Assembly: GCA_019359355.1 (NCBI GenBank)
Contig: JAHHHM010000012.1
Coordinates: 1 to 64,000, forward strand
Source of the DNA: Microcoleus vaginatus WJT46-NPBG5
GTDB taxonomy: Bacteria > Cyanobacteriota > Cyanobacteriia > Cyanobacteriales > Oscillatoriaceae
Length of the DNA: 64,000 nt
Direction of reading: 5' to 3'
This document shows, in pieces, positions 1 to 8,636 of this stretch. A program made the translations under genes and the position numbers. Position 1 is the stretch's first letter; each line of letters starts with the position of its first letter. The notes below the pieces were generated by a model. The model saw nothing but the letters and a program-made list of their open reading frames with translations, was not told where the DNA came from and did not search any database.

Positions 1-341
1 CCGATGCGTTTGGAGCAGCCGTTTCCGACGATCTCGATGATGATATGGGCTTGGGCGCTCTCGATGACGATGCCACCGATGCGTTTGGAGCAGCCGTTTC
101 CGACGATCTCGATGATGATATGGGCTTAGGCGCTCTCGATGACGATGCCACCGATGCGTTTGGAGCAGCCGTTTCCGACGATCTCGATGATGATATGGGC
201 TTGGGCGCTCTCGATGACGATGCCACCGATGCGTTTGGAGCAGCCGTTTCCGACGATCTCGATGATGATATGGGCTTGGGCGCTCTCGATGACGATGCCA
301 CCGATGCGTTTGGAGCCGGCATCTCTGACGATCTCGATGAT
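1..341 (+). repeat. 75-bp coding tandem repeat array
   Basis: Full units start at 45, 120 and 195; a shortened 72-bp unit starts at 270, and the end of a further unit occupies 1-44. Units 45 and 195 are identical over 75 bp, and unit 120 differs by one silent base (G to A at 129). The unit at 270 diverges in its second half. Because 75 is divisible by 3, copy-number changes keep the frame. Near-identity at silent sites points to recent expansion or homogenisation. Confidence 0.95.
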
Positions 342-587
342 ATGGGCTTGGGCGCTCTCGATGACGATTCCACCGATGCGTTTGGGGACATGGATCTAGG
401 CGATCTTGGTGATGATATGTCTTCTCTGGGCGATGAAAGTTCAGAAGATGACTTGGGTGATATGAATTTTGGCGATTTAGGTGAAGATTCCTCTGACTTG
501 GATGAAGCGGATCTGGATGCGCTGGCACGGGACGAATGGGATTCGGACGATGATCCAGAAATGAAAGATTTGCTGTCGGGTTTGTGA
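1..587 (+). CDS. Acidic tandem-repeat protein, 3' part, upstream of chlN (DUF5331-like by position)
   Basis: The reading frame is open from the left edge, so the true start lies outside the window. The visible part is a run of 25-residue repeats rich in Asp, Gly, Ala and Leu (each begins MGLGALDDD and ends SDDLDDD), then a degenerate acidic tail of about 80 residues ending KDLLSGL. There is no signal peptide, membrane segment or catalytic motif; it looks like a flexible acidic tail. It ends 54 bp before chlN on the same strand. In cyanobacteria a poorly characterised protein (annotated DUF5331 in many genomes, from memory) often lies between chlL and chlN, so chlL probably lies just outside the window. 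The family assignment rests on position only; coding status is well supported by the long biased frame. Confidence 0.75.
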   Translation, partial: DAFGAAVSDDLDDDMGLGALDDDATDAFGAAVSDDLDDDMGLGALDDDATDAFGAAVSDDLDDDMGLGALDDDATDAFGAAVSDDLDDDMGLGALDDDATDAFGAGISDDLDDMGLGALDDDSTDAFGDMDLGDLGDDMSSLGDESSEDDLGDMNFGDLGEDSSDLDEADLDALARDEWDSDDDPEMKDLLSGL

Positions 588-623
588 GGTCTTGTTCAAG
601 CTTGATTTTCAGCAATCCTATAA

Positions 624-2042
<1,419 letters not shown>

Positions 2043-2068
2043 GCCTTGGCTTCGATCAAATTGCTGCT

Positions 2069-2100
2069 GGGGTGCGGGATGCCGCGCCCCTCTTTTTTTT
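2069..2100 (+). terminator. Rho-independent terminator of chlN
   Basis: A 9-bp GC-rich stem (GGGGTGCGG paired with CCGCGCCCC, one G-U wobble, GATG loop) is followed by TCTTTTTTTT. It begins 27 bases after the chlN stop codon and has the canonical form. Confidence 0.93.
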
Positions 2101-2259
2101 GGAAACAGGACCAGGATTGGAATATTAGGGCGCGATCACCGAGTCAAGAAAAAATTGAAGGTTAGGGATTTCTTGAGAGGGCGTGTTGGCTGCTTTTATT
2201 TGATTCGCCTATTCGCATTCTGGGTGATTTTGGTCTGCAAATTTACGCTCCCGATGGCA

Positions 2260-2793
2260 TCATTTAGAGATGTTTAGGGTCTTGTCGGGGCAATTACATA
2301 TAGGCATATCTAAAGGGAGCTTTAAAGCTGGGGATTCAGTTTCAGTAGCCTCATTGTGTTTATTTTCTTCCACCCCAGAATTGGCTTTAATTAAGCGACT
2401 GCGAATGGAATTTAGATGATTTTGAGAGTTGACAGCTTCTCGTGGAGTGGGAACCTCGGTGTTCGGCCAATTAGATAGATCATTACAGGGACAGGCTTCG
2501 GGTGGCATCCCCATCGTTGCCATAGGAATTGGCATGGTGCAACGTGCACACTGCATCAGTTCCCATGCCGGTGTTAGCAACTGCGCGATGGTTTCATGTG
2601 TGCCTTGTAAATAGCAGTCTCCTGAGCTAGGGGAAATAATTTTCTGCCAGCACTCTTCAAATTCTTTACTGTATTGGTTGCCATTGAAAACTTGTTTGGG
2701 TTGCAAAGCTTCTTGGCCGTTGCGAATCAAAACCTGCTTTCCCAACTGAAACCAATATGCAAGATATTGTCTGACGTGATTTTCGGATGCCAT
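2260..2793 (-). CDS. Conserved cyanobacterial hypothetical protein with paired cysteine motifs
   Basis: This 177-residue protein has no signal peptide or membrane segment. The first two thirds resemble a cyanobacteria-specific family I have seen but cannot name. Features include an aromatic N-terminus (HVRQYLAYWFQLGK), the phrase SGDCYLQGT, a CARC motif near residue 82, and CPC near residue 101. A second cysteine pair (CNC) lies near the C-terminus. CxxC and CxC pairs suggest metal binding or redox activity, but this is inference. The C-terminal 50 residues are polar and probably disordered. It stands alone on the minus strand, convergent with chlN, with an AT-rich region upstream. No function is assigned. 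Confidence 0.75.
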   Translation of the reverse strand: MASENHVRQYLAYWFQLGKQVLIRNGQEALQPKQVFNGNQYSKEFEECWQKIISPSSGDCYLQGTHETIAQLLTPAWELMQCARCTMPIPMATMGMPPEACPCNDLSNWPNTEVPTPREAVNSQNHLNSIRSRLIKANSGVEENKHNEATETESPALKLPLDMPICNCPDKTLNISK

Positions 2794-3262
2794 AAGTAAT
2801 TTTTATTAATTTACTTGACAAAAAAACGAAAGCCTTTGCCTATTCTGTACCAATACGAATTTTCTCAATTATAAGCGTAAAGCCCTTTGCCTATTGTTAC
2901 TTCAAATTTTTAGTTTTGCAATCCTCCATAAGATGTATTTAAGTAATCTTGCCTAGAAAATTATTTTTTGATGAGCTTTAGTAAAAATCTTTTCACCGGC
3001 TCACTTGAGAATTTTTGGGATCTCAAGCTAGGTTTTCTTACTTTAATGTTCAACTTATGGCTCATATTAACCTTTGATGGGGAGAAACCAAAAAGATTAT
3101 TGATTAACAATTAATCTAATTTAACTAACTTCAACAAGGGGGTGGGAGCTACATTCAATTTCTTTTTAAAGGTTGTTGTTATTAAGGTAATTACTTTTCT
3201 ATTTTAACGATTGTAAAAGACAATCCCCTTAGCTTCATACCTTGGATAAAACAGAAAATTTC
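2794..3262. other. AT-rich intergenic region
   Basis: About 470 bases with no credible gene. This interval holds the upstream region of the 2260-2793 gene and the 3' flank of cobU. The ten-base phrase TTTGCCTATT occurs twice, near 2834 and 2885, with similar flanks, so it may be a short imperfect duplication or a paired site. I see no tRNA or clear terminator. Confidence 0.5.
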
Positions 3263-3859
3263 TTAATACTGCGGCGGCAGGTTTTTCAACACCGGCATCG
3301 GCAGTGGGGAACCAAGGACGCACAAATTTAAAACATGACCGCCTGTAACCAGATAAACAGGATTAGCAATTGCACCCAACCGGCGAACTAACTGGCCAAG
3401 CCTGTCGCGAAAGGTGCGACCGAGGGGGTATGCCGGCACCACGCCCCAACCCGTTTCCTCTGCAACAAAAATCACTTCACCGGCGACATCATCTAAACTG
3501 GTCAGCAAATCTTGTAAAGTCTTCTCCCAACCGCCAACATCTTGATCTAAAAGGTTTGCTACCCAAGTTCCTAGGGAATCAACCAGCAGGCAAGTATCGG
3601 TTTGCGAGAATGAGCGAATCGTAGCCGGCAACTCCACCGGCACTTCCAGAGTCCTCCAGCCGGCAGGACGGCGGCATTGGTGCTGTTCGATGCGAGTCTG
3701 CCACTCCACATCACCGGGGTCACGCTGCGCTGTGGCCACATAAATTACGGATGTGCCGGTTTGTGCCGCCAGAGTTTCGGCCCACTCACTTTTGCCAGAT
3801 CGGGCTGGGCCAGTAACTAGGGTGACTCGCCTTGGCAATGTAGCTTCAGTGTTCATCAA
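3263..3859 (-). CDS. cobU: Bifunctional adenosylcobinamide kinase / adenosylcobinamide-phosphate guanylyltransferase
   Basis: CobU phosphorylates adenosylcobinamide and then transfers GMP from GTP to give AdoCbi-GDP in the nucleotide-loop assembly branch of cobalamin synthesis. The product is 198 residues, as usual. The P-loop GPARSGKS lies at residues 17-24. The family block around residues 56-71 (RIEQH...RPAGWRTLE) and the segment LLVDSLGTWVANLL near residues 91-104 are both present. It is transcribed alone on the minus strand; no other cobalamin gene is in the window. The DNA is dense in RCCGGY palindromes (eight in 597 bp by eye). Confidence 0.95.
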   Translation of the reverse strand: MMNTEATLPRRVTLVTGPARSGKSEWAETLAAQTGTSVIYVATAQRDPGDVEWQTRIEQHQCRRPAGWRTLEVPVELPATIRSFSQTDTCLLVDSLGTWVANLLDQDVGGWEKTLQDLLTSLDDVAGEVIFVAEETGWGVVPAYPLGRTFRDRLGQLVRRLGAIANPVYLVTGGHVLNLCVLGSPLPMPVLKNLPPQY

Positions 3860-4040
3860 AGATAAACTAGGGATTGATTTTATTGGGGTTATTTGTCAGT
3901 CGTCATTATATGGGGTTAATCGCTCAGGGTTCATCTTAGCAAACGATTATCCTTTCCCTAATGGGCATTCGTAACAACCAACTCCTGACATCTGGCAACG
4001 ACTTACAACCGGCTTAACTAACAATTACTTTTTTGACTTT

Positions 4041-4979
4041 ATGCCTGTCCCCCTGGTTTCTGCGATTATCTGCACCCACAATCGAGACACCTATTTAGGC
4101 GCTGCTATTGATAGTTTACTGCGGCAGGATTTCCCAAGTTTTGAAGTGGTGGTTGTGGATAATGCGTCGAGTGATCGTACCCCAGAAGTTGTCTCCGAAC
4201 GAATTTCCTACCCAATTTTGAGATACGTTCATGAACCTGTCCTTGGCCTTTCTGTGGCACGGAACACGGGCGCAAACGTTGCTACCGGCGAGATTTTAGC
4301 TTATCTCGATGATGATGCCATTGCCGGCCCTAACTGGTTAAGCGTGCTGTATTCAGCCTATCAAAGCAATGAAAAATTAGCCGTTGCCGGTGGGAAAGTT
4401 ACTTTGCTTTGGCCGGCTGCTGTGAGTGCGCCTAATTGGCTTTCCCCAGGACTTGCCGGCAACTTAGGCGCTTACGATCTCGGAGATGATGTTATTTATA
4501 TTAACAATCCAGGCATGACCCCCAGAGGGTTAAACTACTCAATTCGCCGGTCATTTCTGGCGCAAATTGGCGGCTTCGATCTTAATCTAGGTCGCGTTGG
4601 CAAAAAGTTATTATCAAATGAAGAACTGCACATGACAGAACTCGCCCTCCAGCAGGGTTGGCAAGTCGCCTATCTCCCGGATGCTTTAGTTGCTCACAAC
4701 GTCGCACCCGATCGCATTAACCCTTCTTGGTTTTTGCAGCGAGGCTGGTGGCAGGGAATTAGCGAGTGCTATCGGGAACGCTTAGCCAATGATGCCGGTG
4801 TGCGCCAACTAGGGCGTGGGGGAGAGCGATTTGTGCGAGGGCTGTACAAATCGTTGAAATACTTTAACGATCCAGCCCAACGCTTTGACAATATAGTGTA
4901 TACCTACGGTCAGATTGGTTATTTAAGTGCCGCCATTCAGGGCTTGCTGTTCGCTCCCAAAGAGACTAAACGGCAATAA
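4041..4979 (+). CDS. Family 2 glycosyltransferase (exopolysaccharide type)
   Basis: A 312-residue GT-A fold enzyme expected to transfer a sugar from a nucleotide sugar to a growing glycan on the cytoplasmic side of the membrane. The nucleotide-binding N-terminus is clear (AIICTHNRDTYLGAAIDSLL, then VVDNASSDRTPEVV). A DxD-type metal motif (YLDDDA) lies near residue 95. The C-terminal half has the conserved GGFD...NEELHM acceptor-side region. It heads a co-directional trio with a second GT2 and a hexapeptide acetyltransferase. That grouping resembles the accessory hps (hormogonium polysaccharide) genes of filamentous cyanobacteria, possibly HpsN-like, but I cannot prove the orthology. The next gene starts 143 bp downstream. 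Confidence 0.88.
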   Translation: MPVPLVSAIICTHNRDTYLGAAIDSLLRQDFPSFEVVVVDNASSDRTPEVVSERISYPILRYVHEPVLGLSVARNTGANVATGEILAYLDDDAIAGPNWLSVLYSAYQSNEKLAVAGGKVTLLWPAAVSAPNWLSPGLAGNLGAYDLGDDVIYINNPGMTPRGLNYSIRRSFLAQIGGFDLNLGRVGKKLLSNEELHMTELALQQGWQVAYLPDALVAHNVAPDRINPSWFLQRGWWQGISECYRERLANDAGVRQLGRGGERFVRGLYKSLKYFNDPAQRFDNIVYTYGQIGYLSAAIQGLLFAPKETKRQ

Positions 4980-5122
4980 CTTGATTTTTGAGTTTGTAGA
5001 GCCAGGTTTATAGAACCCACACGACCTTTATCTCAACATCCTAGTTAATTTGCCCATAAAGAGTTTTCAATTAAACAAAGAACTTCTAATTTATATCTCA
5101 TAACTCGTTACAATTCTCTATC

Positions 5123-6061
5123 ATGACCAACCCACCCACTAAAATTCCAGTATCGGTTCTCATTCCCGCCAAGAATGAAGAAATCAATTTGCCGGCTTGT
5201 CTGTCCAGCGTTGCTAGGGCTGATGAAGTGTTTCTGGTGGATTCCCAAAGCACGGATCGCACCTGCGAAATTGCAGAAAATTATGGGGCAAAAATTGTAC
5301 AGTTCTATTTTAATCATCGGTGGCCAAAAAAGAAAAACTGGTCATTGGAAAATTTGCAATTTCAAAATGAATGGGTGCTGATTGTTGATTGTGATGAGCG
5401 GATTCCTGAGGAACTTTGGGATGAAATCTCTCAAGCAATTCTTAACCCGAATTATAACGGTTATTATTTAAACAGACGCGTGTTTTTTTTGGGAACTTGG
5501 ATTCGTCACGGCGGTAAATATCCAGACTGGAATCTACGCTTATTTAAGCATAAAAAAGGACGTTACGAAAATTTAGGTACGGAAGAAGTTCCCAACACCG
5601 GCGACAATGAAGTTCACGAACACGTTGTTTTAAAAGGCGGAGTTGGTTATTTAAAAAATGATATGATTCATGAAGATTTTCGAGACATTTATCAGTGGAT
5701 AGAGCGACACAATCGTTACTCAAACTGGGAAGCTAGAGTTTATTTTAATTTGATAGCCGGTCAAGATGACTCTGGCACAATCGGGGCGAATTTTTTTGGG
5801 GATGCTGTGCAGCGCAAGCGGTTTCTCAAAAGAATGTGGGTGCGACTTCCTTTTAAACCCATCCTGCGGTTTATTGTATTTTATATTATTCAATTGGGGT
5901 TTTTGGATGGTAGAGCCGGCTACATTTATGGACGGCTGATCAGTCAGTATGAATATCAAATTGGGATAAAACTTTATGAGTTACGCAAATTTGGAGGTCA
6001 GTTAAATGTTGCACTACCATCGGCTGCCAAACAGAAATCCATTCAAAACTCAGATTCTTAA
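5123..6061 (+). CDS. Family 2 glycosyltransferase, WaaE/KdtX-like
   Basis: The N-terminus has the GT2 signature VSVLIPAKNEEINLPACL, followed by VFLVDSQSTDRT and the metal motif VDCDERI near residue 92. The overall pattern (Asp-rich start, NRRVFFLGTWIRHGG, then NLGTEEVPN and a histidine-rich HEHV block) matches the branch of GT2 enzymes related to lipopolysaccharide core glycosyltransferases. A hydrophobic stretch near residues 247-262 (LRFIVFYIIQLGFLDG) is typical of this branch and may anchor it to the membrane. It is 312 residues long and lies between another GT2 and an acetyltransferase, supporting a role in extracellular or hormogonium polysaccharide synthesis. Confidence 0.87.
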   Translation: MTNPPTKIPVSVLIPAKNEEINLPACLSSVARADEVFLVDSQSTDRTCEIAENYGAKIVQFYFNHRWPKKKNWSLENLQFQNEWVLIVDCDERIPEELWDEISQAILNPNYNGYYLNRRVFFLGTWIRHGGKYPDWNLRLFKHKKGRYENLGTEEVPNTGDNEVHEHVVLKGGVGYLKNDMIHEDFRDIYQWIERHNRYSNWEARVYFNLIAGQDDSGTIGANFFGDAVQRKRFLKRMWVRLPFKPILRFIVFYIIQLGFLDGRAGYIYGRLISQYEYQIGIKLYELRKFGGQLNVALPSAAKQKSIQNSDS

Positions 6062-6163
6062 AAAATATGAAATAAAAATCAAAAATTATAACTTATAATT
6101 TGTCATTACTAATTTTTGCAATTGCTTTTCAGGGGCATCTATTAGTTTTTTTATTAGGTTTCT

Positions 6164-6856
6164 ATGAATTCTGCTACTCCCGATCCGGAGACTGAAATTA
6201 ATCCACCGGCAGCATTAGAAAACTTGGATATAATACCTGATGCCGACTTACCTAATCAGAGGGAAGAATTCAGGCCGGTGTTAGACGCACACCCCTGGGT
6301 GGATCTGCGTAAATACGACCAATCTTTGTTTGATCGAGGGCGTCCAGGTTGGTTTATTTTGCTGTGGTGGTTTGTGCAAGCCGTCGTTTTTCCCCTGACG
6401 CCTCACTTTTTACACGGGGTTCGTCGGCAGTTGTTACGCTTGTTTGGTGCTCGCATCGGTGCCGGTGTTTTAATTCGTCCAACTGCCCGATTTACCTATC
6501 CTTGGAAACTCGAAATTGGTGATTTTAGTTGGATAGGAGACGATGTAGTTTTCTACAGTCTTGATGAGATCAAAATTGGTTCTCACTGTGTAATTTCCCA
6601 AGAATGCTATTTATGCACCGGCAGCCACAATATCCAAGATCCAGCTTTTGGTTTAATGACAGCACCGATCACAATTGGGAATGGCGTTTGGGTGGCGGCA
6701 GATTGTTTTATTGGTGCCGGCGTTCAAATTGGTGCAAATTCGGTAATTGGAGTTCGCAGTAGTGTGTTTAATCATCTGCCGGCGGGACAGGTTTGCTGGG
6801 GAAGTCCTTGCAAATCTCGGTATCCGAGAAAGATGAACAATTTATCCTCGCTTTAA
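6164..6856 (+). CDS. Hexapeptide-repeat acetyltransferase, WcaF/HpsU-like
   Basis: This 230-residue protein has an N-terminal extension of about 45 polar residues. A hydrophobic segment follows (FILLWWFVQAVVFPL, near residues 63-78), then a left-handed beta-helix of hexapeptide repeats (IGAGVLI, IGDFSWIGDD, IGNGVWVAADCFIGAGV, IGANSVIG). The catalytic histidine of the family is likely the one in TGSHNI. The C-terminus WGSPCKSRYPRK matches the WcaF colanic-acid O-acetyltransferase pattern. In filamentous cyanobacteria the equivalent is called HpsU; the position after two glycosyltransferases fits. It probably acetylates a sugar of the exported polysaccharide using acetyl-CoA. Confidence 0.88.
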   Translation: MNSATPDPETEINPPAALENLDIIPDADLPNQREEFRPVLDAHPWVDLRKYDQSLFDRGRPGWFILLWWFVQAVVFPLTPHFLHGVRRQLLRLFGARIGAGVLIRPTARFTYPWKLEIGDFSWIGDDVVFYSLDEIKIGSHCVISQECYLCTGSHNIQDPAFGLMTAPITIGNGVWVAADCFIGAGVQIGANSVIGVRSSVFNHLPAGQVCWGSPCKSRYPRKMNNLSSL

Positions 6857-6968
6857 CCTTACACTTAAAACTTTAAACAATTCGGCGTTCCTCTAAAAGT
6901 CAAGCAAATAGAGTGCCGGTTTAAAAAGTTTTAGTACCCGATTTGCCATTGATAAAATGGCTGAGGAA

Positions 6969-8360
6969 TTATTCATTCATATTTCTGTAAGTTGCCACAG
7001 CAGAAGGTGAGATCCGATTGAGATAGCGGAAGATCCAATACTTAAATACAGTATCCAAAATCACAGGGAACGTAGCAATAAACAAAAAGATAAATTGTCG
7101 GTTCTCTGGCAACCCCAAATGCCGAGATATGCCTTCTAAAATTACTTCCCACCCATGCGGCGAGTGGAAACCCACGAAAATATCTGTAAATAAAATAATA
7201 ATAAAAGCTTTAGCACTATCACTCAACCCATATACAATATCGTCCATGAAAGATTTTAAAATTGAAATTTCCCGCTTACTGGAAAAAATGACCATGCCAA
7301 AAGCAATAACTGACAGGAGATCAGAGAAAACATTTTTGATTGCGCTAGCGCTTTCTTTCCGATATTCTTCAGCTATTTCATGAGCTTTTTGTTTTACTTC
7401 CTCTTCCATTTCTTCATCAGAAATTTTTGGAGCGGCCCCAATTAACCTTTGAAACTTGAGGTGTTCTTCAAATCGCTGTAACTGAGAGAAAGCTTCTTCT
7501 TCCATATCAGCATTTAAGAATACTTCAGCCGGCTGTTCGTCTCTAAATCGATCAATCAGCGGCCCGACAACAAAGTTTCTTGAAATTTGATGCGTCAGTA
7601 ATGGAATTAATAGCAGCAATAAAATAAACTTCATCGAAATGATAGTTTTAGTCTTAGAACTGCGAAAATCCCTAACCACTTCTTCCTCAGCTTTCGGATC
7701 TAGCTGTCGCTTCAGCCGGTCTAACGTCCTCAAAATTGATCGAGGTAAGAAACTGGTTTTATCATTAATTGATTCCGCCATTTTGTCAGAGTTGACATCA
7801 TCAGCTAAAGGCTTTGCCAGATTTATGCTATTGTTGCGGACTGTAGGAGAGAGGCTTTCAGGTGTGGGGGTTTGGTAAACAGTGACTAAAGATGCGGAAG
7901 AACCAGTAGAGGAAGTGGCAGACGAAGGCTTAACCGGCTTATAAGTATACTTAGCCAAAACCTCATCAATAAAATTCAGCTTTTCTAAAACAATCGCCGC
8001 CTGATCTTTTACCTCTTGTTCATGCAAATTATGATACTCAATTGAATGATCGTTTTTAGTTTTTGTGTTTTTTAAAGGAGAAAGACTTAAAACAGAGCGA
8101 CTGGTATTAAAGGCTGCCAACTTTAATTTTGCTAAATTTAAGTATTTTATTAACTCTCCTTGAAAATAAGTCATGATGCTGTCACTGTAGCGAGCAGATT
8201 CCGCAGAAATTTTTCTGCCATTAAAATGTTCATCTTCAATGGCTTTAATCATTAAAGCAGCATCATAAGCTTCATCCAGATTTCTATCGGGGGTCTCTGA
8301 AATCCACTGATTTGCAGAGCGTAAGTATCCTTTAAAATTGTTAAAATTAGGAAATTTCAT
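6969..8360 (-). CDS. pcxA: Proton extrusion protein PcxA (CemA family)
   Basis: PcxA is a cytoplasmic-membrane protein needed for light-induced proton extrusion and for inorganic carbon uptake and pH balance in cyanobacteria; CemA is the plastid homologue. The product is 463 residues. The N-terminal half is soluble and starts with a conserved block (residues 12-60, including ISETPDRNLDEAYDAA and YFQGEL). Four membrane segments follow at about residues 240-262, 340-363, 381-400 and 420-443. The last contains the family signature FKYWIFRYLNRISPSAVATYRNMNE-type ending. The linker at about residues 150-200 is serine- and threonine-rich and lineage-variable. It is a monocistronic minus-strand gene. 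Confidence 0.95.
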   Translation of the reverse strand: MKFPNFNNFKGYLRSANQWISETPDRNLDEAYDAALMIKAIEDEHFNGRKISAESARYSDSIMTYFQGELIKYLNLAKLKLAAFNTSRSVLSLSPLKNTKTKNDHSIEYHNLHEQEVKDQAAIVLEKLNFIDEVLAKYTYKPVKPSSATSSTGSSASLVTVYQTPTPESLSPTVRNNSINLAKPLADDVNSDKMAESINDKTSFLPRSILRTLDRLKRQLDPKAEEEVVRDFRSSKTKTIISMKFILLLLLIPLLTHQISRNFVVGPLIDRFRDEQPAEVFLNADMEEEAFSQLQRFEEHLKFQRLIGAAPKISDEEMEEEVKQKAHEIAEEYRKESASAIKNVFSDLLSVIAFGMVIFSSKREISILKSFMDDIVYGLSDSAKAFIIILFTDIFVGFHSPHGWEVILEGISRHLGLPENRQFIFLFIATFPVILDTVFKYWIFRYLNRISPSAVATYRNMNE

Positions 8361-8636
8361 GTCGGCAAAGTTTTGAGAATCTGTGAATCTTGATAAATTA
8401 AAATTACATTAGGCTGCTAGCGGTTGGGCAGTCAATGGGAACACCGGCACTGAAATTGGGGCAGTTTGCCGCTTTTACCGGCTCAGGAGGTGGCTAAACA
8501 GCGCCTGTCATGGTTTAAGGGCCGGTAGCAAGAAAAACGAAATCGATCAAGTTGTGTCTTAGTTTGTAGTATAACGGTGATGCCATTTCAACCCCCATTA
8601 GATGCACGGGAGATTGACGGCAGCCGGGGTTAACCG

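Noticed and set aside
139-399. An 86-codon Met/Pro-rich plus-strand frame.
   Set aside because: It is a shifted reading of the 75-bp repeat; a stop-free frame in one unit is stop-free in all of them.
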